Counted from the first letter of the stretch, positions 43,683 through 52,956 are shown. The stretch: 64,000 nt of DNA from VAZQ01 sp963744275 (GCA_963744275.1 CAVUSX010000014.1:1-64000), one strand, 5' to 3'. Numbers and translations: made by a program. The notes: generated from the sequence alone by a model not told the origin.

Positions 43683-44525
43683 TCACTTCTGCGGCTGGTT
43701 GAAATACCGCAAGTCCGGCGGCTTCTGGCCCTTCTTGGATGGCATCAAAGTGCCGTCCGCGCCCAGCATGTAGCTCTCGCTGCCGATGCGCACATGCGGG
43801 TTGTCCTCGTTGCAGCTGCTTTCGATCCAGATCGGGTTCTTCACGCGCACATAGCGCTTGTTCACCGTCCAGGGATGGATGAGCGCGTGATCGTAGGTGG
43901 TGATGTCGTCATGCAGGAGGTCGGGATTGGACTTGTCGAGATAGAGGCGCTCCTTCACCACGCTCTCGTTGTCGGGATGCAGCGGCGCTCCGCTCGGATC
44001 ATAGGTGCGCGGCCCTTTGAGCAGGCGCGTCTCGACCTCGAGCGCCTGATAGCGGCCGCTCGCATCCGGATCGACCCATTTGCCGATCGAGTAGCCGGTG
44101 AAGCTCGGCTCGAAATCCTTCGGGAAGTCGCGCCCGTCGGTGAAGATGCGGCGCTGCTGGGTCAGATACTCGATCAGCATGTAGGTGGTGTTGGGGGTGA
44201 CGATGATCTCCATCGGAAAGATCACGTTCATCACCCGCGGCATGCCGTCCGGGATGCAGGTATAGGTCGGATCGTTGCCCTGCCCGCCGGCCGCCTGGTC
44301 GGCGAGGCCGGCTTCGAAGACGGCCTGGAATTCCGGCGTCAGCGGAACCTGCTGACCGCGGTCCTTGGGCTTGCTGATGTCGAATTGATTGCCGATGCCC
44401 GGCGGCCGCGTCCATTGGCCGTTGAAATCGGGATATTTCGAGTCGTCGAACGCAAAGGCACTCGCGAGCGGCGCGCACAGCACCATTGCCAGCGAAAGCG
44501 CGCCGATCGTATTGCGGTAGAGCAT
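43683..44525 (-). CDS. Secreted protein of unknown function, array member 3
   Basis: 280 residues from the ATG at 44525. Leader TIGALSLAMVLCAPLASAFA, then FDDSKYPDFNGQWTRPPGIG, GGQGNDPTYTCIPDGMPRVM, TTYMLIEYLTQQRRIFTDGR, YSIGKWVDPDASGRYQALEV and HALIHPWTVNKRYVRVK, ending PPDLRYFNQPQK. GGGAGAAACC precedes the ATG. Intact frame. Confidence 0.75.
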   Translation of the reverse strand: MLYRNTIGALSLAMVLCAPLASAFAFDDSKYPDFNGQWTRPPGIGNQFDISKPKDRGQQVPLTPEFQAVFEAGLADQAAGGQGNDPTYTCIPDGMPRVMNVIFPMEIIVTPNTTYMLIEYLTQQRRIFTDGRDFPKDFEPSFTGYSIGKWVDPDASGRYQALEVETRLLKGPRTYDPSGAPLHPDNESVVKERLYLDKSNPDLLHDDITTYDHALIHPWTVNKRYVRVKNPIWIESSCNEDNPHVRIGSESYMLGADGTLMPSKKGQKPPDLRYFNQPQK

Positions 44526-44588
44526 GACGGTTTCTCCCAAGATGACGCTTCTTAAGTATTGTCTTACGTGGAACGGGCGGTGACGGCC

Positions 44589-45421
44589 TCACTTCGGCTT
44601 GAAGAACTTCAGATCGGGCGGCGCCTGATCCTTCTTCGCCGGCATCAGGTAGCCGTCCTCGCTGACATAGTAGTTCTCCTTGCCGATGAGCACATGATGG
44701 TTGCCGTCGGCGCATTGCGACTCCAGCCACACCGGCTGCGGATCCTTGTTGCGCGCGTAGGTCTTGTAGGCCGAGAACGGCCGCGTCAGGGCGTGATCCA
44801 TCACGGTGAGGTCGTCGTGCAGCAGGTTCGCATCCGCCTTGTCGAGATAGATGCGCTCGTTGACGACGGTCTCGTTGTCCGCATGGAACGGGAGCCCGCT
44901 GGCGTCGTAGACGCGCGGGCCCTTGAGATTGCGGGTCTCGACCTCGAGCACGTCGTAACGGCCGTCGCCCTTGGTATCGATCCATTTGCCGATGGAATAG
45001 CCCGCGAAGGTCGGCTCCTCGTCCTTGGGGAAGGCGCGGCCGTCGGTGAAGATGCGCCGCACGTCGTGGATGTGCTGGATCAGGATGTGGGTGGTCGGCG
45101 GGCGTGACCACGACCTCCATGGGATCATAGGCGTTCATGATCCGCGGCATGCCGGGCGAGATGCAGGTGTAGGTCGGATCGATGCCCTGCCCGCCCGCCG
45201 CCATGTCCTTGAGGTTGGCCTGGAAGATGGCCTGATATTCCGCCGTCAGCGGCGCGTGATTGTCGTCCCAGCGCGGCGAGCCGACCCGCAGCCACTGGCC
45301 CTTGAGATCGGGATATTTCGATTGATCGAAGGCGCGCGCGGGCGCGTCCGGCAGCAGCAGAGCCGGCAACAGCAGCGCCGCCAGCGAGCGCCATCGCGCG
45401 AAAGGAGATTCGGTGGTTCAT
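44589..45421 (-). pseudogene. Secreted protein of unknown function, array member 4, two frameshifts
   Basis: Starts at 45421 (MNHRISFRAMAL), with GGAGG upstream. A shift near 45388 leads to LPALLLPDAPARAFDQSKYP and DLKGQWLRVGSPRWDD; another near 45104 leads to THILIQHIHDVRRIFTDGRA, YSIGKWIDTKGDGRYDVLEV and PPDLKFFKPK. Joined, it is a full array member. The two changes are single extra or missing bases in GC-rich sequence. Confidence 0.7.
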
Positions 45422-45443
45422 CGTCGTCCTCCGAGCCGCCCGA

Positions 45444-46305
45444 TCATTTCTTGCTCTGCTTGAAGAACTTCAAATCCGGCGGCGGCTGGTCCTTCTTGGA
45501 CGGCATCAGCTCGCCATCGGCGCTGAGCATATAGGCCTCCTTGCCGATCTCGACCCAGGGATTGCCCTCGGCGCAGACCTCCTCGGTAAAGCGCGGGTTC
45601 GCCTCGCGGCGGTAGATCTTCATCACGGTCCAGGGCCGCGTCAAAGCGTGGTCGATGACGGTGATGTCGTTGTGCATGAGATTCGGGTCGGCCTTGTCGA
45701 GATACATCCGCTCCTTGACGATGCTCTGGTCGTCGAAATGCAGCGGCAACCCGCTGGCGTCGTAGGTGCGCGGGCCCCGGAAGGCGCGGGTCTCGACCTC
45801 GAGCACGTTGTAGTGCCCGCTGCCGCCTTCATCGATCCATTTGCCGATCGAGTAGCCGGTATAGGCGGGCTCGATCTCCTTGGGCCAGTCGCGGCCGTCG
45901 GTGAAAATCCGGCGCTGCACGTTGCTGCGATTGATCAGGATGTAGGTGGTGTCCGGCAGCACGACGACCTCCATCGGCTGGAACAGCGTCATGATCAGCG
46001 GCATGCCGCCGGTGCGGCAGGTGAAGCCGCGGGTCGTGCCGTAGCCGCCCTCGGCCTGGTCCTTCACGTTGGCGGCGAAGATCGCGGCGTATTCCGGGGT
46101 CAGCGGGGCGCCTTGGGCCTTGCCCCAGCCCTTGCTCGGGTCCCATGCCGGCTGCGGGGTGCGCGGCGCGCCCGGGCGTCGGAGCCCGGTTCCACTTGCC
46201 GCCGAAGTCGGGATATTGCGCATCGTCGAAAGCGAAAGCCCCGGCTTGGGACAGGCACAGCGCCGCCGCCAGCGCCAAGGCACCGATCGAGCCTCGGTAG
46301 AGCAT
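45444..46305 (-). pseudogene. Secreted protein of unknown function, array member 5, one frameshift
   Basis: The first frame (ATG at 46305) gives MLYRGSIGALALAAALCLSQ, AGAFAFDDAQYPDFGGKWNR. After a shift near 46185 the second gives WDPSKGWGKAQGAPLTPEYA, CRTGGMPLIMTLFQPMEVVV, RRIFTDGRDWPKEIEPAYTG, YSIGKWIDEGGSGHYNVLEV and PPDLKFFKQSKK. It is transcriptionally first of the array; GGGAGGATGGA precedes its ATG. Confidence 0.72.
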
Positions 46306-46474
46306 TCCATCCTCCCTAACACCAGTGCGGTGAACGAACCGGTTCCCGCGTCCGGATGCGCGCTATCGGCTGTTGTTGTCGTCCGGACGTCGCCAATCTA
46401 TCACACCGCCAGCGGGCGCGCCACGGATGGGCGGCGGATGGGCCGCTCGGTTTCTGCGACCCAGGCGGCCGCTT

Positions 46475-47489
46475 TCAGCGGAAAATTTCCGTATACACGT
46501 CGCTCCAATGGGCGAGATTGCGCTCCAGCGTCTCGGGCGCCAGCACGTTCACCGGAAAGCCGGCGAGTTGCGGCGAGATCGCGGGCGAGAGCGGCGGCAC
46601 GTCGGGGCGCGCCGGCAGATAGCCGGCCTGGCGGAAAATCTCCTGGCCTTCTTTGGATACGGCGAAATCGATCAGGAGCCGCGCCGCATTGGGATGCGGG
46701 GCGCCGCTGGTGACGCCCGATCGTGTGCGGCGTCGCCCAGGCCGAGCCGAGCGGCAGCCAGGCGACCGGCGCGCCGGCTTTGCGGCTGATCTCGGTGTTG
46801 TGCGCCGATACGCCGAGCACCAGCGCATGCTCGCCCCCGATCACGCTATCAAGAATGGCGCGCGTGCTCGCCCCGACCGGCGCGATGCTCTGTCCGTTCA
46901 GCTTGCGCAAATAGGCGAGCCCGCGCTCCTCCCCCATGGTGGTGAGCACATTGCCGATGAAGCCCCAGGCGCCGGTGATGTCGTTCTGCTTCCAGACCAT
47001 CTGGTTGCGCCATCTGGGTGCCAGCAGATCCTCGGGCGCCTGCGGCCGTTCCGGCTCGGCCACCAGGCCGGTGTTCACCGCCGCCCCGACCACGATCATG
47101 TTGGTGGCCACCCAATAGCCGGCGGGATCGCGGAATTCAGGCCCGAGCGCCGAGGCATCATCGAGCGCGAAACGCTCGATCAGCCCGGCATCGATGAGCG
47201 CCCCGATGCCGCTCGATGTGCTCCAGACATCGGCCTGGGTGCGCCCGGCTTTGTGCTCCATCGCGAGCCGCAGGCCGGCGGCCTGGCTGTCGCCGCGCCA
47301 ATAGCTGACCTTGATGCCGTACTTGCGCTCGAACGCGGCCGCGAGCGGCCGCACGATCTGATCCACGATCAGCTCGGTATAATAGACGACCTCCTTCTCG
47401 GCCTTCGCCTTGGCCACGAGCCCGTCATTCGATTGCGCCGCCGCCGGTGTGGTGAGCGCAGCGAAGGCGAGCAGAGCGATCCGCAGCAC
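46475..47489 (-). pseudogene. Iron-type ABC transporter substrate-binding protein, one frameshift
   Basis: From a GTG at 47489 with GAAGGA upstream. Leader VLRIALLAFAALTTPAAAQS, then KEVVYYTELIVDQIVRPLAA, RKYGIKVSYWRGDSQAAGLR, ADVWSTSSGIGALIDAGLIE, and SAWATPHTIG. A single extra G near 46719 shifts the frame; TSGAPHPNAARLLIDFAVSK and GQEIFRQAGYLPARPDV complete the Fe3+/AfuA-like type-2 binding fold. No permease or ATPase is adjacent. A REP-like element supplies the DNA just upstream of its start. Confidence 0.8.
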
Positions 47490-47503
47490 GGATTTTTTCC
47501 TTC

Positions 47504-47637
47504 GTAGGATGGGTAGAGCTCTTGCGAAACCCATCAACCATCGCCACCGCAAGTTGAACCGCCCGACGTTGGGTTACGCGCGGATCAACGCCCCCGATCC
47601 TATTCGAATAACGGTGGCCGCGCTAACCCAACCTACC
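47504..47637. repeat. REP-like element, copy 7, left of the REP-associated transposase
   Basis: GTAGGATGGGTAGAGCTCTT, GCGAAACCCATCAACC, then CGTTGGGTTACGCGC and CGCTAACCCAACCTACC. It combines a GATGGG-type pair and a GTTGGGTTA-type pair. The transposase gene ends inside its right edge. Together with 48273 it shares the preceding bases CCGCAGCACG...TTTTTTCCTTC, a direct duplication. Confidence 0.8.
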
Positions 47638-48189
47638 AGCAACGAGCAACGGCTCGGGTCTTTCGCCGAAATCTGACGCAACGGTTCCGGCATCGCCCGC
47701 CCAATCCTGCGGATAAATCCCAAGCCTCACCATCCGATGGAACGTCGAATGTGGCCAGTCGCCCACCCGGTTCACATGGCCATGCTTGACCGGATTGAAA
47801 TGAATGTAATCGACATGGCGCTCGAAATCGCGTTCGTCGCGCAGCGTGTGCTCCCAATAGCGGCGCTGCCAAATGCCGCGTTCGCCTTTGCCGGCGCGGC
47901 TGCTCGAAACCCGCTCGCCGCGCGGTAATGCCCGGGAGAATCCCGCCTTGATCAGGCGCCAACGCGTGGCGAAATCGGCGTCGCCTTCCGGCAGGGTCCA
48001 AAGCGCGTGCAGATGATCGGGCAGCACCACGGTCGCCTCGACGGTGAAGGGATGGGCGACCTTCACGTCGCGGAAGGCGTTCCGAAGCAATTCAATATAT
48101 TCGGTCAGCAGGCGCAAGCGGCGGTCGGCTAGATTGACCGTGAAGAAATAGCTGGCGCCGGGAATGAAGTTTCGCCGATAGTTGGTCAT
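47623..48189 (-). CDS. REP-associated tyrosine transposase (RAYT, Y1_Tnp)
   Basis: 188 residues from MTNYRRNFIPGASYFFTVNL. Key features: VLPDHLHALWTLPEGD, containing the His-x-His metal site (DHLHAL), then FSRALPRGERVSSSRAGKGE, RGIWQRRYWEHTLRDERDFE and HVDYIHFNPVKHGHV with the nucleophilic Tyr. These define the RAYT branch of HUH transposases, which act on REP palindromes as single-strand DNA. REP-like elements flank it on both sides (47504, 48205, 48273). Intact frame. Confidence 0.92.
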   Translation of the reverse strand: MTNYRRNFIPGASYFFTVNLADRRLRLLTEYIELLRNAFRDVKVAHPFTVEATVVLPDHLHALWTLPEGDADFATRWRLIKAGFSRALPRGERVSSSRAGKGERGIWQRRYWEHTLRDERDFERHVDYIHFNPVKHGHVNRVGDWPHSTFHRMVRLGIYPQDWAGDAGTVASDFGERPEPLLVAGRLG

Positions 48190-48204
48190 TGGCGGGCAGA
48201 AAGA

Positions 48205-48304
48205 TGATGGGTTTCGCAAGAGCTCAACCCATCCTACAATAATCCGTCGTCCGCAGCACGACTTTTTCCTTCGTAGGATGGGTAGAGCACTTGCGAAACC
48301 CATC
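48205..48304. repeat. REP-like elements, copies 8 and 9, right of the transposase
   Basis: Two arms: GATGGGTTTCGCAAGAGCTC and AACCCATCCTAC (48205-48236), then GTAGGATGGGTAGAGCACTT and GCGAAACCCATC (48273-48304). The second arm plus the preceding CCGCAGCACGACTTTTTCCT repeats the sequence left of the transposase gene (47480-47535), so the gene is bracketed by direct copies as well as inverted ones. Confidence 0.85.
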
Positions 48305-48377
48305 AAACGATCGTCAACCCGGTTGAAATTCCCGCGTCGCTGGGTCAAGCTCGTGGCGTCGCAAAAAATGGACCGCA

Positions 48378-48708
48378 ATGCTCGCCGGAATCATTCTCCT
48401 CATCGGCCTCATGTTCCTGGCCACCCAGCTCATGATCCAGGGCAGCACCGGCGCCTGGCCCAGCATCACGGTCGCGTCCGAGCTCGGCATTCCGGCGGAC
48501 CGCGTGTTTTCGGATTGGATGATCCTGGAGCGGCCGATCTGGTTCATCCTCGGCCGACGTGCAGCTCTGCATCCTTCTGGTGCTGGCGGCCGCGCTCGTC
48601 TACTGGGTGATGGATTGGACCGACGAGATGTTGAGCCGCATCTTCCGGCGCCCGCCGCCGGAGCTCGCGCCGGAACCCGAGCTCGCCGATAGCGGCAAGT
48701 CAGTCTGA
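48378..48708 (+). pseudogene. Small membrane protein, one frameshift
   Basis: The first frame (ATG at 48378) gives MLAGIILLIGLMFLATQLMI, QGSTGAWPSITVASELGIPA and IWFIL; after a shift near 48552 (an extra G) the second continues DVQLCILLVLAAALVYWVMD, WTDEMLSRIFRRPPPE. Joined it is a two-helix membrane protein of ~110 residues. Unknown family. Read opposite to the phage genes to its right. Confidence 0.55.
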
Positions 48709-49236
48709 GCGCCGGCCCCTGCCCTCCCCGCCGAAATGCTTGGCCAAGGCCTCGAGGCCGCGCTTGAGGTCGGAGAGCGCACCGCGCGGGCATGGCTCGC
48801 CGTGCACCGCTACGCGCGCGACCGCGCGGGCGGCGCGCTGGCCGGGCTCGAGCACGGCCGCGAAGGCGGCGTCGTAGCGCTCCTTGCGCCGCCGGCATTC
48901 GCACGGCGCGCCCACGCGCCCGCAATTGAGATCGCCCGGACAATCGTAGCCGCGGCCGGTGCCCGAGATGGCGCTCGGCGTCTCGATGACGGCGCGGTAT
49001 TTGCCGACCACGACCGCGTAGCGCACGCCCGCCGCATATTGCGCGTCGGTGAGCACGCCCAGGAGATTGAGGCAGCCGAGCGGGCTCGCCGCCTTCTGGT
49101 CCATGCGCTTCTCTTCCGGCAGCCACACCCGATGCGGCTGCAGGGTCGCCAGCTCGCGGATGTCGAATTGCACGCGCACCAGCTCGCCACCCGGATGCCG
49201 ATGCCCGATCTTGCGCTTGCGTCCACGCCATGCCAT
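48700..49236 (-). CDS. Phage-associated protein of unknown function
   Basis: 178 residues from MAWRGRKRKIGHRHPGGELV. Central ETPSAISGTGRGYDCPGDLN and CGRVGAPCECRRRKERYDAA, with four cysteines in a possible zinc site (C..C.x..C.C), then a helical tail. It sits one base-step downstream of the DUF1376 gene in the same direction, a standard place for a small phage early gene. Family not recognised. Confidence 0.6.
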   Translation of the reverse strand: MAWRGRKRKIGHRHPGGELVRVQFDIRELATLQPHRVWLPEEKRMDQKAASPLGCLNLLGVLTDAQYAAGVRYAVVVGKYRAVIETPSAISGTGRGYDCPGDLNCGRVGAPCECRRRKERYDAAFAAVLEPGQRAARAVARVAVHGEPCPRGALSDLKRGLEALAKHFGGEGRGRRSD

Positions 49237-49241
49237 GGCGG

Positions 49242-49943
49242 CTATTCTCCGGTTTGCGGGTTGGAGGGGGCGTCGCTTGATGGCGCGTCCTGGCTCGCGG
49301 CCGCATCGACGCTGCGGCGCGCGAACAGGGCGTCGAGCTCCTGCCGCGACCATTGATTGGCGGGCTTCGAGGATGGGTGGTTCGCGGGCTTCTCCGGCGC
49401 CACCGCGCCTTCGAGTGGCGCGCCGCCCACACCGATGGGCGCGCAAGCGCCGGCAGGACTCTCGAAAACAGCAAAAGAAGATTCGAATCTATGATTGTGA
49501 TTGGTTCGCGGATGCTTGCCGCCCGCCGGGTCGATCGCTGCCGGTCCGCTCGGGTTGCGGCGAAGCGCCCGCTTGCCCTCCGCTTGCGCCCGGATGATGG
49601 CCTCGCCTTGCGCGACCGCGCGCACGATCCCGGATTTGAGGCCGCCGTTGCGGCCGGCGGCGCGACGCTGCATGAGGGCGCGATCGGTCTTGGCGATCTC
49701 GGCCTCGATGCGCTTGTGGCGCCAGCCGTCGGAGAATTTGGCCTGCACCGGCTCGCGGATGCGGCGCCACTGCGCGACCGAGAGGCCGGTGATGGCGGCG
49801 AGCCGCGCGTCGTCGCCCGGCAGCGCGCCGTGCTGCCAGTAATGCATGATCAACAAGAGATAGGCGCCGTGCTGCAGCGTGTTGAGATCGCGGGTGTCGC
49901 GCAGATAATCCCCGACATAGAGCGGCATCCAGGCGCGGCCCAT
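49242..49943 (-). CDS. DUF1376 domain protein (phage replication-type)
   Basis: 233 residues: MGRAWMPLYVGDYLRDTRDL, NTLQHGAYLLLIMHYWQHGA, LPGDDARLAAITGLSVAQWR and FSDGWRHKRIEAEIAKTDRA, then a poorly conserved charged tail. DUF1376 proteins are common in prophages near replication or early genes; by family analogy they resemble replication-initiation winged-helix proteins. GGAGACC precedes the ATG. Follows the GcrA-like gene and precedes the phage protein above, so likely one early operon. Confidence 0.85.
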   Translation of the reverse strand: MGRAWMPLYVGDYLRDTRDLNTLQHGAYLLLIMHYWQHGALPGDDARLAAITGLSVAQWRRIREPVQAKFSDGWRHKRIEAEIAKTDRALMQRRAAGRNGGLKSGIVRAVAQGEAIIRAQAEGKRALRRNPSGPAAIDPAGGKHPRTNHNHRFESSFAVFESPAGACAPIGVGGAPLEGAVAPEKPANHPSSKPANQWSRQELDALFARRSVDAAASQDAPSSDAPSNPQTGE

Positions 49944-49975
49944 GAGGTCTCCTCGACGGTTTGTTTGGAACGGAC

Positions 49976-50687
49976 TTAAGCCGCGCGCTCGAATCCGCCG
50001 GCGCGGCGCGCGGGCGTCGCCGCGCGCGCCGGCGCGCTTGCGCCGGCCTCGCCGGGGTCGGGCCGATAGGCGATGAGGCAATGGCCCACGCAATACGGAT
50101 AGGGCTTGAACGGCGCCGCGCCGCAGAAGGCGAAATCCGCCTCGCCCGGATCGCCCACCGGCCAGCGGCAGGTGGCGTCGGTGAGCTCGAGCAGCCCGCA
50201 TCCGGGCCCGAAGGCTCTGTCCCCGGGCCCAAAGGCCCGGCCGGCCCCCCACCCTGCCTCGCTCGCCGGCGCGGAAACCGGCAGGGGCGTCGGCCGCGCC
50301 GAACAGCGCATCGAGGCCGAGCGCCTGGAACGCGGCCATCAGCCGGCTCGGCGCCCGGATGCCGGCGCGCCGGGATGGCGGGTGCGGCGGGCGCAGGCGC
50401 TGCCCGCGCGGGCGCTTGCGCACTCGGATCCTGTCCGGATGATTCCGCTTGAACTCGGGCTGCTTCAGCTTGAGCCGATGCACCTTGCCGAGCACCGCGC
50501 AGCGCGAGACGCCGGCGTCCAATTCCCGTGCGATGGCGCTCGCGCTCGCGCCCTCCGCCCAGCGCCGCCGCAACAGCGCGACGCTCTCCTGGCTCCATGC
50601 GAAGCGCGTTGGCTTGTGCGCCAGGCGCGCCGCGCCCCCTGCCTGCTGATCGTCCGCATCCAGCGCATTGCCCGCATCCTGTGCCAT
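49976..50687 (-). pseudogene. GcrA-family regulator, one frameshift
   Basis: The first frame (ATG at 50687) gives the DNA-binding half: WSQESVALLRRRWAEGASAS, AIARELDAGVSRCAVLGKVH and RLKLKQPEFKR. After a shift near 50290 the second gives LLELTDATCRWPVGDPGEAD, FAFCGAAPFKPYPYCVGHC and IAYRP, with the Cys-rich C-terminal motif. GcrA proteins act with methylated promoters and sigma-70 in the alphaproteobacterial cell cycle; phage copies are common. Joined, the gene looks complete. Confidence 0.82.
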
Positions 50688-50879
50688 CGCGTCACCTCGT
50701 TTTCGTCCATCGATTCTCGGCGCCCGCCGGGCGCCGTCATGGCCGCAAGCGCGCACAGGAGGCGGCGCGGCTCACCGACCCGCGAGGGCCGGGAGCCGCG
50801 CCGGTCCGTCGCTGCGCCGGGGAGGGAACGGCGCGACGGACAAGCTCGATTTGCAAACTCGATTTGATGGGGCGGAACC

Positions 50880-51137
50880 TCATGGCGCGCCGCCCTTCGC
50901 TGCGCGCTCCGCCGGCAGCGGCACGTCCTGCGGCCGCGCCCACAGGTCGGGCCGCAGCGCCGAGGCCGGCACCGTTCCGCCGGTGAAGCGATGGACCGCG
51001 AGCGCCATCGCGGGCGAGACCGTGCCGCGGCGCCGCGCCTTGGCGATGGCGACCTGCGAGTAGCCGGTCGCCGCCGCCAATTTGCATTGCGAGCCGGCGA
51101 TGCGGATGGCGCGGTCGAGGGCGGCGGCGGGGTCCAT
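50880..51137 (-). CDS. YdaS/Cro-like transcriptional regulator
   Basis: 85 residues: DPAAALDRAIRIAGSQCKLA, AATGYSQVAIAKARRRGTVS, PAMALAVHRFTGGTVPAS and LRPDLWARP. This is the YdaS/Cro family pattern, a small helix-turn-helix. It is read divergently from the CI-like gene across 120 bases carrying palindromic sites, the classic phage lysis/lysogeny switch layout. Its start codon overlaps a CATAACC half site. Confidence 0.82.
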   Translation of the reverse strand: MDPAAALDRAIRIAGSQCKLAAATGYSQVAIAKARRRGTVSPAMALAVHRFTGGTVPASALRPDLWARPQDVPLPAERAAKGGAP

Positions 51138-51146
51138 AACCGGGAA

Positions 51147-51211
51147 AATAACATAAGTTATTAACGCGTCAAGTCCAAAAGTTATTGACCCTGGTCATAA
51201 CCGTGGTTATG
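51147..51211. promoter_or_regulatory. Phage operator region and CI promoter
   Basis: Inverted repeats: AATAACATAAGTTATT (51147-51162) and CATAACCGTGGTTATG (51196-51211), with a further GTTATT half site at 51181. The promoter TTGACC (51185-51190), 17 bases, TATGGT (51208-51213) reads toward the CI-like gene and overlaps the second palindrome, which fits autoregulation. A close match of the first site stands at 57286. Confidence 0.75.
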
Positions 51212-51257
51212 GTGCCCATGTGGCTCACAGGACGCGGGTTTTTGGCGGGAGATCGGC

Positions 51258-51908
51258 ATGGAGCCGGGCGAGATCATCAGGCACAGGCGCGAGGAGCTGG
51301 GCTGGTCGCAGGCCCAGCTCGCCAACCGCATCGGCATCTCGCAGCCCGCGATCAAGAAGATCGAGGCCGGCGACAGCCGCCATTCCAAGTTCCTGCCGAA
51401 GATCGCGCAGGTGCTGGCGATTCCGCTCTCCGATCTCGATCTTTCGCTCACCGGCGTGGTGGCGGCGCCGGCGCCCGAGGTCGTGCCCGCCGCCCGCATT
51501 CTAGGCGAGCGCGATTTCCCGGTGCATGCCTCGGCCGAAGGCGGGCCCGGGCAGATCATCGTATCGCACGATGCGGTGGACTTCATGGCGCGCCCGGCCC
51601 CGCTCATCCATGTGCGCGATTCCTACGGGCTTCTCATCACCGGCACCTCCATGGAGCCCGAATACCGGCAGGGCGACACTGCGCTCGTAAACCCGCACCT
51701 GCCGGTGATCCAGGGCGAGGTCTACATCTTCTATGCCGAGAAGGCCGGCGAGGCGCGCGCCACCATCAAGTATCTGCGCCGCGCCACCACCGACAAATGG
51801 CTCCTGAGCCAGCACAACCCGCCCGACGGTCTGCCTAAGGATTTCACCCTCGCGCGGCGCGAATGGCAGTGGGCCCATCGCGTGATCGGCAAATATTCGC
51901 GCCGGTGA
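51258..51908 (+). CDS. CI/LexA-like phage repressor (HTH plus S24 peptidase)
   Basis: 216 residues. The N-terminal helix-turn-helix reads GEIIRHRREELGWSQAQLAN and RIGISQPAIKKIEAGDSRHS. The C-terminal S24 domain has LLITGTSMEPEYRQGDTALV with the catalytic Ser and ATIKYLRRATTDKWLL with the Lys. So cleavage on DNA damage is plausible, giving induction of the prophage genes. GGGAGATCGGC before the ATG. The gene is intact, so the regulator may still be active although the phage is partial. Confidence 0.9.
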   Translation: MEPGEIIRHRREELGWSQAQLANRIGISQPAIKKIEAGDSRHSKFLPKIAQVLAIPLSDLDLSLTGVVAAPAPEVVPAARILGERDFPVHASAEGGPGQIIVSHDAVDFMARPAPLIHVRDSYGLLITGTSMEPEYRQGDTALVNPHLPVIQGEVYIFYAEKAGEARATIKYLRRATTDKWLLSQHNPPDGLPKDFTLARREWQWAHRVIGKYSRR

Positions 51909-52025
51909 AGCGGGCGGCCTGCCCCGCGCATGGCTGCCAACCGCCCCCTGCCCTTCGCCATCGGCGAATCCAGGCTATTGAAATCGCCCATTGCGCGGAT
52001 CATCCGCGACCATCAAAGCTGTCTC

Positions 52026-52761
52026 ATGTCGGTATCGGTCCTCATGTTCATCGCCGGGGTCTTCATCCTGGCCGGCTTCGTCAAGGGCGTGGTCGGGCTC
52101 GGCCTGCCCGCCATCGCCATGGGGTTGCTGGCGGTAGTGATGCGGCCCGCGGACGCCGCCTCGATTCTCATCCTGCCGACGGTCGCCACCAATGTTTGGC
52201 AGATGGCGGCCGGGCCCAAGCCTCTGGCCGGTGGTGGTGCGGCTGTGGCCCACCATGCTGGGCGTCGTCTGCGGCACGCTCGCGGGCGCCGGATGGCTGG
52301 TCGAGGGTCACTACGCCGCGGCGCTGCTCGGCGTCGCGCTCGCGATCTACGCCTTGACCGGCCTCGCCCGGCTCCATGTCACGGTCAGCCCGGCGCAGGA
52401 GCCCTGGCTCGGGCCGCTCGTCGGCGTGGTCACCGGCCTGGTGGCCGCCGCCACCGGCGTATTCGCCATGCCGGCGGTGATCTATCTGCAGGCGATCGGC
52501 ATCGAGAAGGAGGATCTGGTGCAGGCGCTCGGGCTCTCGTTCACGATCTCCTCGCTCGCGCTCGCCGTCAACCTGGCCTCGGTCTCGGCGCTCAACCTCT
52601 CGCTCGGCCCGGCCTCGCTCGGCGCGCTCGCGGTCGCCTGCGTGGGCATGTGGCTCGGCCAGACTTTGCGGCTGCGGCTGCGGCCCGAAACCTTCCGCCT
52701 CTGCTTCCTCTTCGGCCTGCTGGCGCTCGGGGTTTATTTGGTCGCCCGCGCGGTCATTTGA
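52026..52761 (+). pseudogene. TSUP (TauE/SafE) permease, one frameshift
   Basis: The first frame (ATG at 52026) gives FIAGVFILAGFVKGVVGLGL, PAIAMGLLAVVMRPADAASI and LPTVATNVWQMAAGP. One extra base near 52219 shifts to SLWPVVVRLWPTMLGVVCGT, VVTGLVAAATGVFAMPAVIY and a glycine-rich end. The KGxVGxGLP and VTGLVxxxTGxFxMPAV motifs are TSUP hallmarks (anion or sulfonate exporters). Joined, it is a complete eight-helix protein. Confidence 0.82.
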
Positions 52762-52788
52762 AAGAGCGGGCCGCGCGTCGCAGGCACC

Positions 52789-52855
52789 GTAGGGTGGGTT
52801 AGGCGCCAAGGCGCCGCCAAAGACACTGCGGGTCATGGCGCCGTAACCCACCATC
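52789..52855. repeat. REP-like palindromic element, copy 10
   Basis: GTAGGGTGGGTTAGGCGCCA, GGCGCCGCCAA and ATGGCGCCGTAACCCACC. An inverted pair (GGTGGGTTAGG and GTAACCCACC) between the TSUP gene and the second Imm1 gene. Confidence 0.75.
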
Positions 52856-52956
52856 CGAGGATCAAACAAACTCAGCCGGCGGGTAACGCGCAGACAAACC
52901 GGGTTGCACTCGACTTGCGCGCTCAACCCCCCGACAGGTCCGCCAGCAGCGCATCG

